The notes under the pieces are model-generated. The model ran no database searches, was not told the DNA's origin, and was given only the letters and a program-made list of their open reading frames with translations. From contig PMHO01000006.1 of NCBI GenBank assembly GCA_003156715.1, positions 91,218-155,217 on the forward strand: a stretch of DNA of 64,000 nt, given 5' to 3'. Source of the DNA: Candidatus Tityobacter terrigena. Its GTDB lineage: Bacteria > Vulcanimicrobiota > Vulcanimicrobiia > Vulcanimicrobiales > Vulcanimicrobiaceae. Position 1 is the stretch's first letter. Each line of letters begins with the position of its first letter. A program made the translations under genes and the position numbers. Shown piece by piece: positions 44,015-53,365 of this stretch.

Positions 44015-45743
44015 CGAAGCTCGCCGGCTCGATGGGATTTCGCACGCGCTGAATCCATTGTGCGTCGCCGAACCACTCCCAGGCGATCGTCGCGTACGGC
44101 ACGGTTCCATACGAAAGCAGCCGGTCGTGAAAGGCGCCGAGCCGGGCCGAGGAGCCGTAGTGGTCGAGGTAGTCGGCCAGTAACGTTTCGACCTGCGTCT
44201 TGCCGGCCAGGTAGTCGATGGCTTGGCCCGGACCCATCGCAAAGCGCGTTCCTTCGCCATACGCGGTGCCGCGATCGATGCCGGCGTTCGCTTGGAAGTA
44301 GGCGATGGCTTGCGGCAAGGTCATCGTACCTGAAGCCAGGCCGACGTCGACCCCCACACGCGTCGCCCGATGGCGCATGAGATGAATCACCTCGCGCCTT
44401 CCGGCCGGATCGTCTTCGTAGAGACCGCTGCGCATCAGCATCTCTTCGCCGTAAAAAGCCCATCCCTCCGCGAATACGCCGTCGTCGTGCATCCGGCGAA
44501 CGAAGTCCGGATTGTGGTTCGCGATGGAAAACTGCAGGAAATGACCGGGAACTCCTTCGTGTGCGAGGACCGGGAGCACGGCCTGACGGGCTTGCGTCGC
44601 GAAGAACCCAGTATTCTTGGGATCGTAGTCGGGAACGAAGTAGAAGCCGGTGTGGTCGGAATCAAACGGACCGGGCGGATTCATGAAGCCGCCGGGGTAG
44701 ATCGGAGCCAGCGCCGCCGGAACCTCGACGATCTTGAACGGCCCAAGGTACGAGGGCAACGTGACGAGGTGACGCGAGGTTACGAATGCGCGCAACCGAG
44801 CGGTTTGGGCTTCGTAGTACGCTAAGAACTGGGCCTTGTTCGCAAAAGACGGCTGTTTGGAGACCGCTCCTTCATACCGTTCGCGTTGAGCTTCCCAGGC
44901 TTCGAGGGCACGGTCGCGGGCGAGCTCGACCCGCGCGATCCGGCCCAGGTCTTGCGCGGTATACGGCAGCAGCAGCACGCGCCGCAGGTAGAAATCGTAC
45001 TGCGCTTCCCCGACCGCGAAACCGCCGGCATGCCACGACGGGGTCATCCGGTCGACCCAATGCTTGAACTCGTGCAGCGCGGAAAGCGCATCATCGCGCG
45101 CGGCGAAGAGCGCGCGCTTGTCCCGTGCAGGAATGCCGATCGCTAGCGCAGCGAGGCTCTCGGTGTAGAGGGCGTCGCCGCCTGCGACGTCTTGAGATGC
45201 GACGACCGCGAACTCGCGCACCACGTCGGTGAGGTTGGCTTTGGCCGCGCGCAGCACGCCGCGGCAGGCGCGCAGGCGCAGCGTCACGTCGCGCGCGCGC
45301 ACCACGTTCGGCGCGAAGCTCTTCTTCAATAACGAGAAGACGCCGTTCGAGCACTCGCTCTCATAGATCGACGGGTTGCGTTCCCTCGCGCGCAGGTAGG
45401 TGCGCTGCCACCAATCGCCTTCGATGTCCGCGCGCAACAGCAGGTAGTCGACTTGGTCGTGGACGCTCGTCCCGCCTGGGGCGAGGGCCGCAAGCTCGTC
45501 GCGAAAGGCCTTGAGCTGCACGCCGTACGCCGCATACCCCGATCGCGAAAAGTCGGCTAGGCGTCCATCGGCGGTGTGGAGGCCGGCGTCGGTCGCCGAG
45601 GTCGGGCTGGCGGCGTACACCGCTCGATAGTAGCGTTGGGCGAGCCCTTGAACCGCCTGCGCATCGGTGGGCGCCGCCGAGGCCGGCGCCGCGATCGCCG
45701 CAAGGGCGAACGAGACGGCCGTTACGGCAGCCCAGCCGGTCAT
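44004..45743 (-). CDS. DUF885-family exported protein (putative metallopeptidase)
   Basis: 579 residues with a signal peptide (VSFALAAIAAPASA). The conserved DUF885 motif is AHEGVPGHFLQFSIANHN, a variant of the zincin HExxH helix; FAEGWAFYGEEML follows with the likely third ligand. Such proteins are thought to be secreted peptidases related to zincins, not characterised in detail. ATG overlaps the stop of the HAD gene (ATGA). Confidence 0.88.
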   Translation of the reverse strand: MTGWAAVTAVSFALAAIAAPASAAPTDAQAVQGLAQRYYRAVYAASPTSATDAGLHTADGRLADFSRSGYAAYGVQLKAFRDELAALAPGGTSVHDQVDYLLLRADIEGDWWQRTYLRARERNPSIYESECSNGVFSLLKKSFAPNVVRARDVTLRLRACRGVLRAAKANLTDVVREFAVVASQDVAGGDALYTESLAALAIGIPARDKRALFAARDDALSALHEFKHWVDRMTPSWHAGGFAVGEAQYDFYLRRVLLLPYTAQDLGRIARVELARDRALEAWEAQRERYEGAVSKQPSFANKAQFLAYYEAQTARLRAFVTSRHLVTLPSYLGPFKIVEVPAALAPIYPGGFMNPPGPFDSDHTGFYFVPDYDPKNTGFFATQARQAVLPVLAHEGVPGHFLQFSIANHNPDFVRRMHDDGVFAEGWAFYGEEMLMRSGLYEDDPAGRREVIHLMRHRATRVGVDVGLASGTMTLPQAIAYFQANAGIDRGTAYGEGTRFAMGPGQAIDYLAGKTQVETLLADYLDHYGSSARLGAFHDRLLSYGTVPYATIAWEWFGDAQWIQRVRNPIEPASFGAS

Positions 45744-46450
45744 TTGGCGGCCTTCGCTGCTCCCGCTAGCTGCCCTTGAACGAGCGCCGCAAGCTCCTCG
45801 AGCGAGCCGATGCGGCGGCTGGGCGGCGCTACGTCATCGGGGTAGGGGCGGCCCTCCCAATCGAGCCACAGCGCCGTCATCCCGCACGCCAGCGCCCCGC
45901 CGCAGTCGACGATCGGGTCGTCGCCGACGTACCAAACCTGGTCCGCGGGATACTCGAGGTGGCTCGCCAGGAATTCGAACGCCTCGCGCGCGGGCTTGCG
46001 CAGTCCGATGCGTTCGCTTACGTAAACGGGCGCTGCAAAGCCGATCAAACGCGCCTTCTCCTCCTGCAGCGGGCTCCAACCGTTGCTGAGCGCAGCATAG
46101 CGCACGCCGGCCGCATCGAGCGCGGCCAACAGCTCGCTGCAGCCGGGCAGCGCGCGCACGAACTCTCCGGCCCGTTCGCAAACGACGTCGCGGAAGCGCG
46201 CCGCCTCGAGCTCGTTGCTCTCATCGGGCCCAAGCAGCCCCTGAAAGAATCCCTCGAGGACCGTCTCGAGTACGATCTTGCCGTTACGAAACGTCACGAG
46301 GGCTTGGTCGACTGCGGCCTCCGCCGCGGCGGCATCGTAAGCGACGTTACGGGAGCGTGCCAACTGCGCAAGCATCTCGAGGGCGATCGTGCGCTCGACT
46401 GCGTTATCCAGCAGAAGCGTGTGGTCGAGGTCGAAGCCGATCGCGATCAT
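45740..46450 (-). CDS. HAD-superfamily hydrolase
   Basis: 236 residues. Motif I GFDLDHTLL holds the nucleophile; motif II is ALSNGW, motif III Lys in GLRKPAREAFEF and motif IV VGDDPIVDCGGA. A small helical C1 cap sits between motifs I and II. Similar to YjjG/phosphoglycolate-type phosphatases; substrate unknown. Coupled to DUF885. Confidence 0.9.
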   Translation of the reverse strand: MIAIGFDLDHTLLLDNAVERTIALEMLAQLARSRNVAYDAAAAEAAVDQALVTFRNGKIVLETVLEGFFQGLLGPDESNELEAARFRDVVCERAGEFVRALPGCSELLAALDAAGVRYAALSNGWSPLQEEKARLIGFAAPVYVSERIGLRKPAREAFEFLASHLEYPADQVWYVGDDPIVDCGGALACGMTALWLDWEGRPYPDDVAPPSRRIGSLEELAALVQGQLAGAAKAAK

Positions 46451-46539
46451 CGCACTTCCGCTTTCATAAAGTCGTTCGCCGGCGCGAGCGCAACCGATGC
46501 TTCGCCTTTCGCGGTCGCGCTCCCGTCGCGCTGTTCACT

Positions 46540-48615
46540 TCAGCTGCTGAGGAAGACGGCACGGGCGTCGGCGGCGCCCTCGAGCAGCGCACGCGCGGCG
46601 CGGTGCTCCGCTAGCGAGAGGTCCGGGTCGGCGTCGAGAAGCGCATCGGCATCCGCTTTGGCCTGCATGTACAGTGCGAAGTCCTGCACGACGTCGCCGA
46701 GCAGATCGATCTCACCGGCCTGCGCGGTTCCGGCGAACTCGCCGGTTCCCCGCAGGCGCATGTCCTCTTCGGCGATCTTGAAGCCGTCCGTCGTGTCGGC
46801 CAGAATCTGCAGGCGTTCGACGTGGCTGCGATCGTCCGGTGCGATCAGAATGCAATAGCTCCGCGCGACTCCGCGCCCGACGCGGCCGCGCAGTTGGTGG
46901 AGTTGCGCCAGCCCGTAGCGGTGCGCGTCGAGGATGACCATGACGCTGGCGTTCGGCACGTCGACTCCGACTTCGACCACGGTCGTGGCGAGTAAGACTT
47001 CAATTTCGCCCCGCTGAAAGCGGCCCATCACGGCTTCCTTTTCGCGCGACGGCAGACGGCCGTGCAGCAGCGCGACGTTGAGGTCCGGAAAGATCTCGTT
47101 GCGCAGCATCTCGAGCTCGGCGAGCGCGCTCGTGAGTTCGGCCTCGGACTCGTCGATGGCCGGCGCGACGACGTAGGCTTGACGTTTGCGGGCTACGTTC
47201 TTGCGAACGAACTCGTACGCCATCGCCTTGCGGCTTCCGCGCAAAACGAAGGTTTCGATCGGCGTACGGCCCGGCGGAAGCTCATCGATGATCGACAGAT
47301 CGAGGTCGGCATACTTGGTCTGGGCGAGCGTCCGCGGGATCGGCGTTGCGGTCATATGCAAGGTGTGCGGCGCGCGGCTCTTCGAGCGCAACTTGGCCCG
47401 CTGCGCGACCCCAAAACGGTGCTGCTCGTCGATGATCGTTAGTCCCAGCTCGCGGAACGCCACATCTTCGACGATCAGCGCGTGCGTTCCAATAGCCAGA
47501 TCGCACTCGCCGCTTTCGAAGCGGCCGCGCACGCGTTCGCGCTCGCGCGTTCCCATGCTGCCGTAAAGCGCGTCGACGCGAATGCCGAGCGGCAAGAGAA
47601 GCGGCGCAAGCCGCGCGGCGTGCTGGGCGGCAAGGATCTCGGTAGGCGCCATCAACGCGCTCTGCACGCCGCAACGTGCGGCGAGCAGAACGGCGGCGGC
47701 CGCTACCAGCGTCTTGCCGCTCCCGACGTCGCCTTGCAGCAGGCGGTTCATCGGCGAACTGCGTCCCATGTCGGCCCAGATTTGCGCGACGACGCGCTGC
47801 TGCGCTCCGGTCAGCCGGAAGGGAAGCGCCGCTTCGAAAGCTTCGAGTGAACCCGGCGCAGCCCGCAGCTGCGGCGCGCCGCCCCCCGCCAGGCGTTGCG
47901 CGCGCCGCGCCGCCGCCGCCAGGGCGAGCCCGAAGAATTCCTCGAAGACGAGCCGCTCGCGGGCCGCCGCAGCGGACTCGGGGCTGTGCGGTTTGTGCAC
48001 CTCGCGCCAGGCCTCGAGCAACGAGCCGTAGCCGTGTTTGGCCGCGACTGCGGGCGGAAGCGAATCGTGCAGGAACGAGCCGAGAACGTCGAGGTTGCGC
48101 TCGATGATGCCTGCGATCGCGCGCGAGCTCAGCTCCTTTCCGGCGGGGTAGACCGGCATGACGGCACCCACGTACGCCTCGTCCTCGCGCAAAATGCGAT
48201 GGTGCAGTACGTTGAGTTCGACGCCGGTTGACTTGCCGGTGCGCTTAAGCTGCGCCCGTCCGTGAACGAAGACGCGATCGCCGGGGGCGAGTTTTCCGGC
48301 GAAACCGCGGCGCCCGAACCAGGTGGCCTTGATGGTGCCGCTCTCGTCTTCGAGTTCGGCCGATACGATCGGAATGCGGCCGCGAAACTCACTCGTGCGC
48401 ACGACGCGTCCGATCAGAATTTCCTCGGCCGATTCGGGAGCTTGCGGATCCTGCGCGCGTCCCAGCGCGCGGCGCACGACGTCACCGACGCTTGCCGGAC
48501 GGCGCCAGTCCTTGTAGTCGCGCGGGTACGTCGCGGCGAGATCTCGCGGCGTTCGGATGTTGATCTCGGCAAGCTTACGGGCCGACTCAGGACCCACCCC
48601 GCGCAGGCCAAGCAA
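46540..48615 (-). CDS. recG: ATP-dependent DNA helicase RecG
   Basis: Branch-migrating helicase that remodels stalled forks. 691 residues from TTG 48615. N-terminal wedge domain includes the helix-hairpin-helix-like GLRGVGPESARKLAEI and the OB fold IKATWFGRRGF. Helicase motifs: LLQGDVGSGKTLVAAAA (I), DEQHRFGVAQR (II), HMTATPIPRTLA (III), and VATTVVEVGVDVPNASVMVI (V). Seven more codons of apparent coding precede the TTG back to the hisIE stop, so the true N-terminus may be slightly longer; the 851-codon ORF through hisIE is spurious. Confidence 0.95.
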   Translation of the reverse strand: MLGLRGVGPESARKLAEINIRTPRDLAATYPRDYKDWRRPASVGDVVRRALGRAQDPQAPESAEEILIGRVVRTSEFRGRIPIVSAELEDESGTIKATWFGRRGFAGKLAPGDRVFVHGRAQLKRTGKSTGVELNVLHHRILREDEAYVGAVMPVYPAGKELSSRAIAGIIERNLDVLGSFLHDSLPPAVAAKHGYGSLLEAWREVHKPHSPESAAAARERLVFEEFFGLALAAAARRAQRLAGGGAPQLRAAPGSLEAFEAALPFRLTGAQQRVVAQIWADMGRSSPMNRLLQGDVGSGKTLVAAAAVLLAARCGVQSALMAPTEILAAQHAARLAPLLLPLGIRVDALYGSMGTRERERVRGRFESGECDLAIGTHALIVEDVAFRELGLTIIDEQHRFGVAQRAKLRSKSRAPHTLHMTATPIPRTLAQTKYADLDLSIIDELPPGRTPIETFVLRGSRKAMAYEFVRKNVARKRQAYVVAPAIDESEAELTSALAELEMLRNEIFPDLNVALLHGRLPSREKEAVMGRFQRGEIEVLLATTVVEVGVDVPNASVMVILDAHRYGLAQLHQLRGRVGRGVARSYCILIAPDDRSHVERLQILADTTDGFKIAEEDMRLRGTGEFAGTAQAGEIDLLGDVVQDFALYMQAKADADALLDADPDLSLAEHRAARALLEGAADARAVFLSS

Positions 48616-48635
48616 ACCGCTTGGCGCGTTGAGCG

Positions 48636-49262
48636 CTACTTCGCGCGTTTGAGCAGCTCCTCGCCGACCGCGTCGAGCGCCACGCCCCGCTCTTCCAAGA
48701 GCACCAGCGTATGGTAGAACAAGTCGGCAACCTCCCAAGCGATCTCGCCGGGCACGCCGTTCTTCGCGGCGATGACGACCTCGGTCGCCTCCTCCCCAAT
48801 CTTCTTGCCGATTCGATCGATGCCGTCCGAGAGCAAACGCGCCGTATAGCTCGTTTCGGGCGAGGCGTTGCGCCGCGCGGCGATCGCCGTCTGCAAATGC
48901 GCGACGGCCTGCGCGAACGGCCCGCTTTCGACGCGCGGTTCTCCGCCGAGGAGCCGCTCGTCGAAGCAGCCGCGCGTTCCGGTGTGGCAGGCGGGGCCAT
49001 CGGGAACGACGCGGTAGAGCAACGCATCCGCGTCGCAGTCGTAGTCGATGCCCACGACGGACTGGGCGTTGCCGGAGGTTTCGCCTTTGCGCCACAGCTT
49101 TTTACGCGAGCGGCTGTACAGGTACGTTCGGCGCTCCGCCAGGGTCCTCTCGAGCGCCTCGCGGTCAGCGTAGGCAAGGGTCAGCACCGCGCCCGTGCGA
49201 GCGTCTTGAATGACGACAGGCAAGAGCCCGTCGAGGCCCCATGACAACTCGCTCGGTGACAT
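48636..49262 (-). CDS. hisI: Bifunctional phosphoribosyl-AMP cyclohydrolase / phosphoribosyl-ATP pyrophosphatase
   Basis: HisIE fusion catalysing steps 2 and 3 of histidine synthesis. 208 residues. HisI part: [31 protein letters not shown] and the zinc cysteine in [13 protein letters not shown]. HisE part (about 112-205): [20 protein letters not shown] with its metal-binding glutamates. Only 5 nt separate it from hisF. Confidence 0.96.
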   Translation of the reverse strand: MSPSELSWGLDGLLPVVIQDARTGAVLTLAYADREALERTLAERRTYLYSRSRKKLWRKGETSGNAQSVVGIDYDCDADALLYRVVPDGPACHTGTRGCFDERLLGGEPRVESGPFAQAVAHLQTAIAARRNASPETSYTARLLSDGIDRIGKKIGEEATEVVIAAKNGVPGEIAWEVADLFYHTLVLLEERGVALDAVGEELLKRAK

Positions 49263-49267
49263 GACGC

Positions 49268-50068
49268 TCAGTGTACGCGCAATCCTTGCGAAAAACCGTC
49301 CACGTCGGGTGGGCGGATCGGGATGCCGCGCGAACGCAGCGCCGCCTTCAGGTCGGCGACGTCCAACTCTCCGAAGTGGAACAGCGAGGCCGCGAGCGCG
49401 GCGTCGGCCTCAGCTTCCAGGAAGACCGATGCGAAATCCTCGATGCTGCCGGCGCCGCCGCTAGCGATGACCGGGAGCGAAACGGCGGCGCGGACGGCGC
49501 GCGTCAACGCCAGATCGAAGCCGGCTTTCGTTCCGTCGCGATCGATGCTCGTCAGCAAGATCTCGCCGGCACCGCGCCGTTCGGCCTCTTGGGCCCAGGC
49601 AACCGCGTCGCGGCCGGTCGGCGTGCGGCCGCCATCGATGACGACTTCGAACCCGCCTTCGATCGGTTGGCGGCGCGCATCGATGGCGAGGACGACACAC
49701 TGGCTGCCGACGCGATCGGCCGCGCGCGAGAGGACTTCGGGATCGCGCACGGCGGCGCTGTTGAGGGCGACCTTGTCGCAGCCGGCGCGCAGCAAGTCGC
49801 GCACGTCGTCCGGGCTCGTGACGCCGCCGCCCACCGCAAACGGAATCGTCAGCTCCTGAGCGACCGCGCGGACGGCCGCGTGCATCGCGCGGCGCCCCTC
49901 GATCGTCGCCGTGATGTCCAGAAAAACCAGTTCGTCGGCGCCGCGCCGCTCGTACGTGCGGGCGAGCTCGACCGGGTCGCCCGCATCCGCAAGCTGGACG
50001 AAACGAACGCCTTTGACGACGCGCCCGGCCTTCACATCCAGGCACGGGATGATGCGGCGCGCTAGCAC
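49268..50068 (-). CDS. hisF: Imidazole glycerol phosphate synthase subunit HisF
   Basis: Cyclase subunit of the fifth step of histidine synthesis. 266 residues from GTG 50068, giving [19 protein letters not shown] as in the family; a GTG at 50083 adds 5 residues. Catalytic Asp residues lie in CLDV and in [23 protein letters not shown] and VIASGGAGS bind phosphate. hisH and the other his genes are not in the window. Confidence 0.96.
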   Translation of the reverse strand: MLARRIIPCLDVKAGRVVKGVRFVQLADAGDPVELARTYERRGADELVFLDITATIEGRRAMHAAVRAVAQELTIPFAVGGGVTSPDDVRDLLRAGCDKVALNSAAVRDPEVLSRAADRVGSQCVVLAIDARRQPIEGGFEVVIDGGRTPTGRDAVAWAQEAERRGAGEILLTSIDRDGTKAGFDLALTRAVRAAVSLPVIASGGAGSIEDFASVFLEAEADAALAASLFHFGELDVADLKAALRSRGIPIRPPDVDGFSQGLRVH

Positions 50069-50108
50069 GCTACCGCGCCGCACGCCCCATTGCGCGGAGG
50101 AAAATTTG

Positions 50109-50180
50109 AGGCGACGCCCAGATTCGAACTGGGGAATAGAGCTTTTGCAGAGCTCCGCCTTACCACTTGGCTACGTCGCC
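50109..50180 (-). tRNA. tRNA-Cys (GCA)
   Basis: 72 nt cloverleaf on the minus strand: acceptor GGCGACG/CGTCGCC, anticodon loop CTGCAAA in a GAGCT/AGCTC stem, and T-loop GTTCGAATC. The 3' CCA is not encoded. Confidence 0.95.
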
Positions 50181-50184
50181 GTGC

Positions 50185-50258
50185 TGGAGCGGGTGGCGGG
50201 AATCGAACCCGCGCGTCGACCTTGGGAAGGTCACAGGCTACCATTACATCACACCCGC
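50185..50258 (-). tRNA. tRNA-Gly (CCC)
   Basis: 74 nt including an encoded CCA. Acceptor GCGGGTG/CACCCGC, D-loop with TAATGGTA, anticodon loop TTCCCAA (CCC, reading GGG), T-loop GTTCGATTC. It is 4 nt upstream of tRNA-Cys in the same direction, so the pair is probably one transcript. Confidence 0.94.
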
Positions 50259-50372
50259 GCGCCGCGCGAACGCCGGGCTTCTCCCCGCGACCCGGGGAGA
50301 CCCGCGCGAGCTCGCAGCGAGCGGGCTTCGCCCTCCCTCAGCTAGCAAGCCAAGCGAGCAGATCGCGCCGAT

Positions 50373-50897
50373 CTACGGTTGCAGCGCCGCGTAGCCGCGC
50401 GACACTTTGCCCAGGAGCTCCGTCAGCATCTTCTTTTCGCTCGCGTTGAGCGCACGCAGCGCGTTCTTGTTGCGCAAGAAGTACTCGGGCAAGACCGATT
50501 CCACGATGCGTTTGCCGCTGCGCGCCAAGCTTATAAAGGAAACCCGCCGATCCTCTTGGCTGCCGCGGCGCTCTATGAAACGGTCGCGCTCGAGGCCCGC
50601 GACAAGGCCGGTGACGTTGGCCTGAGTCGTGCCCAGATAACGCCGCAGGTTTGAGAGCGAGACCGGGCGGCCCTCGGCCTGGAGAATGACGAGCACGCCG
50701 AATTTTTGCGGCGTCAGCCCGGCCGGTAGGAACCACGATCCCAACGAGTTCTCGACGCGCTGCGCCGTGATTCGCAACGCCAAAATCACCCGCAAGCTCG
50801 CCGGATCGAATTCCGTGAAACGTTGACGGTGAGCCGCAAAGTGATGTTCGGGCCAGCCTACGAGGTCGCCCGCACCGTCAGTTTCCGCGCCTTTCAT
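50373..50897 (-). CDS. MarR-family transcriptional regulator
   Basis: 174 residues. Winged-helix core about 60-135: LTPQKFGVLVILQAEGRPVSLSNL, recognition helix TTQANVTGLVAGLERDRFIERR and the wing with the DRR motif (SQEDRRVSFISL). Usually a dimeric repressor responding to phenolic or oxidative ligands. Divergent from the secreted phosphoesterase gene across an intergenic region with perfect palindromes, so that gene is a candidate target. Confidence 0.92.
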   Translation of the reverse strand: MKGAETDGAGDLVGWPEHHFAAHRQRFTEFDPASLRVILALRITAQRVENSLGSWFLPAGLTPQKFGVLVILQAEGRPVSLSNLRRYLGTTQANVTGLVAGLERDRFIERRGSQEDRRVSFISLARSGKRIVESVLPEYFLRNKNALRALNASEKKMLTELLGKVSRGYAALQP

Positions 50898-51029
50898 GCC
50901 TCTATGCTATCAAAGCCCGCCGCATGGACATCGCCTAGCCTTATCTTTACGTTAACGCGCGTCCAAGAAGATCATCCGCGGTGGAGTCGGCTTGGCGCAT
51001 CGCCGTGTCATGCCGCACTTGGCGGCTTA

Positions 51030-51085
51030 TTCCTTTAGCCAAAAGGAAAGCGAAGGCGACCGCTTGGACTAGCTATACGGTCGCC
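51030..51085. promoter_or_regulatory. Two perfect inverted repeats upstream of the phosphoesterase gene
   Basis: TTCCTTT/AAAGGAA with 5-nt loop at 51030-51048, then GGCGACCG/CGGTCGCC at 51055-51085 with 15 nt between arms. They sit in the divergent region between marR and the phosphoesterase gene and could be operators or RNA hairpins in the leader. A TATACG inside the second lies about 50 nt before the gene, and no matching -35 is clear. Confidence 0.4.
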
Positions 51086-51125
51086 ACAACCCCTTTGGCC
51101 CAGAGAACTCCGTTGCGAGGTGCAC

Positions 51126-53060
51126 GTGCGTCACTGGTTTGCGTCCAGTCTCGTTGTTTCAAGCGCCCTCTTCACGTGCTCGTGTGGCGGCTCTAGCGGC
51201 GGCCTCGCACCGGCTCGAGGAGCCGTCGCCGGCGGCGCGCATGCGGCGGCGCATTGGGCCCAAGACGTCGACCGGCCGTTGTCCGCCAACGTCATCGAGA
51301 ACGGCGGCTTCGAGACCGGCAGTTTGGCGCCGTGGACTCAGGTAGGAACCGGCAGAGGCGCAGCGGTCGTCACCTCGGCGAAGGCGCATAGCGGCACCTA
51401 TTCCGCCTTCATGGGCACGAAAAAGGCTCCGGAAGTCGACGGGTTGATCGGCATCCAACAGCAAGTGACGATTCCGAGTGGAACGAGCAGCCTGTCGGCC
51501 TACATCCAAGGGACCACCACCGACGAGATCAAGTATGCCGACCAAGAGGCTGATCTCGTCGACGGTTCGGGGAGTCTCGTCTTTCAATGCTTCAAGGTCT
51601 TGCTCAAGACGACGACTTGGACGCAAGAGTCGTGTGACGTGAGCGCATACGCAGGACAGACCCTCGACGTGCTATACGGGGTTCGGGGCAACGGGTATTC
51701 GAGCGCATACGTCGACATGTACGTCGACGACGTAACGCTCGGCGCCGGTTCGGCCACTCCAACCCCAGTGCCGAGCGCAACCCCGCATCCGACGCCGACC
51801 CCGGTCTCCACGCCGGCACCGACCCCGACGCCCGCCGGCGCGAGCCCGATACAGCACGTCGTGATCGTCCTTCAGGAAAATCGCACGTTGGAGAACGTCT
51901 TTCACGGCTACCCCGGCGCCCACACCGTTAACGCGGGCCTCGACCACAACGGCAACTCGGTGCCGCTCGTCCAGCGGAACTTCATGCAGTCATGGGATCC
52001 GTCGCATCACTACGCCGACTGGAACACGGAATACAATGGCGGCGGCATGAACGGATTCGATCTCGACGGGCTCGACTACGGGTCCGGCGCCCCGGCGGAT
52101 TTTGCCTACACCTACGCGGTGCAATCGCAGGTGCAGCCCTATTGGGACATGGCCTCGCAGGGCGTGCTCGCCGATAACTTCTTCGTCGATCACCGCTCCG
52201 AGAGTTTCCCGGGCCACCTCTATCCCATCGCCGGCGCTTCCGGTCCGATCACGCCGGCCCAGCCGGATTACTACGCCTCGGAAGACCCCTCCGATGGAAC
52301 CTGCGATCACCCCGGTACGGCGGCCGCCATCAACATCATCACCGGTGTCGAGGACGGCACGTTCACTTCGTGCTTCGACTTCCAGACGATGGCCGATCTC
52401 CTCGTCGCGCAAGGGAAGACGTGGCGCTACTATGTCGACGCCGCATCCAAAGACACGAGCTACGTTTCCGCGTATGCCACGATCAAGCACATCCGCAACT
52501 CGAAGTCGCAGTGGGCCAACGTCGTGACGCCGGCGACGCAGGTCTATGCTGACGCCGAAAACGGTACCCTGGCAAACGTCTCGTGGGTGATCGGAACCTT
52601 CGCCGACTCCGATCACTCCGGCCAGAACGTTCCGAGCACGAACGGTCCGGACTGGGTCGCCTCCGTCATGAATGCGATCGGCGAAAGCAAGTCGTGGGGC
52701 TCGACCGTCATTATCCTAACCTACGACGATTGGGGAGGCTGGTACGACGAGGTCGCGCCGCCGGCGCAGTTCAATGCGTTCGACCCGGGCTTCCGCGTCC
52801 CGTTCGTGGCGGTGTCGCCGTACGCGGTTCGCGGCTACGTTTCGCATAACGTGCACTATCTCGGCAGCATCCTCCACTACATCGAGTCGAATTTCGGGCT
52901 CGGCTCGCTCGGGACGGCCGACTCGACCTCGGATGCGCTCGACGATATCTTCAACTACTCGCAGACGCCGCTCCAGTACATCCCGATCAAGACCGCCGAG
53001 CAGCCGGCGTCGTTCTTCAACCGCCCGAGCGGCATTCCGAAGGGCATCGAGCGCGACTGA
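51126..53060 (+). CDS. Secreted phosphoesterase (phospholipase C/acid phosphatase AcpA family) with N-terminal carbohydrate-binding-like domain
   Basis: 644 residues from GTG 51126 (GAGG 5 nt upstream; GTG 51120 possible). Signal-like N-terminus with Cys residues (ALFTCSC) that does not fit the lipobox well. Residues about 55-205 resemble a beta-sandwich binding module (ENGGFETGSLAPWTQVG). A Thr-Pro-rich linker (about 210-240) leads to the catalytic domain: HVVIVLQENRTLENVFHGYP, DHRSESFPGHLYPIAG and ILTYDDWGGWYDEVAPP, the metal and nucleophile regions of the alkaline-phosphatase-like phosphoesterase family. Probably hydrolyses phosphate esters or phospholipids outside the cell. Confidence 0.9.
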   Translation: MRHWFASSLVVSSALFTCSCGGSSGGLAPARGAVAGGAHAAAHWAQDVDRPLSANVIENGGFETGSLAPWTQVGTGRGAAVVTSAKAHSGTYSAFMGTKKAPEVDGLIGIQQQVTIPSGTSSLSAYIQGTTTDEIKYADQEADLVDGSGSLVFQCFKVLLKTTTWTQESCDVSAYAGQTLDVLYGVRGNGYSSAYVDMYVDDVTLGAGSATPTPVPSATPHPTPTPVSTPAPTPTPAGASPIQHVVIVLQENRTLENVFHGYPGAHTVNAGLDHNGNSVPLVQRNFMQSWDPSHHYADWNTEYNGGGMNGFDLDGLDYGSGAPADFAYTYAVQSQVQPYWDMASQGVLADNFFVDHRSESFPGHLYPIAGASGPITPAQPDYYASEDPSDGTCDHPGTAAAINIITGVEDGTFTSCFDFQTMADLLVAQGKTWRYYVDAASKDTSYVSAYATIKHIRNSKSQWANVVTPATQVYADAENGTLANVSWVIGTFADSDHSGQNVPSTNGPDWVASVMNAIGESKSWGSTVIILTYDDWGGWYDEVAPPAQFNAFDPGFRVPFVAVSPYAVRGYVSHNVHYLGSILHYIESNFGLGSLGTADSTSDALDDIFNYSQTPLQYIPIKTAEQPASFFNRPSGIPKGIERD

Positions 53061-53206
53061 ATTCGCGATAACGGTCGCGATTGAGCCTCCGCTCGGCACG
53101 CCAGGCCGGGGGCAGGTTCTGCGGTCAGTATGCGATAACCGGGCTACGGGCGAGCGGGCTTTTCAGGCCGCGTATGAGAGACCCATCATCCAGGAGGTCC
53201 AGATCG

Positions 53207-53359
53207 ATGGCGTATCAAGTCACATGTCCGCTGTGCGGGCAAACCATCAGCGGTGACGACGAGGACGCGCTCGTCAACGCGGCCGACGCCCACGGCGACG
53301 AGAACCACGGGATGCGCGCGCCGCGCGAGATGATTCTAGCGAACGCGCAAGAGACGTAG
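53207..53359 (+). CDS. Small zinc-finger-like protein (DUF1059-type)
   Basis: 50 residues. ATG 53207 with AGGAGG 9 nt upstream; the longer ORF from 53081 has no RBS. Metal ligands are laid out as CPLCGQ near the start and His residues in AADAHGDENHGM, as in DUF1059 proteins. Cytosolic; function unknown. Six bases before marC. Confidence 0.72.
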   Translation: MAYQVTCPLCGQTISGDDEDALVNAADAHGDENHGMRAPREMILANAQET

Positions 53360-53365
53360 CGCGCG

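Noticed and set aside
48616-49095. N-terminal extension of the recG frame through hisIE
   Set aside because: Arg-rich out-of-frame translation of a confident gene; the RecG domain begins right after the hisIE stop.
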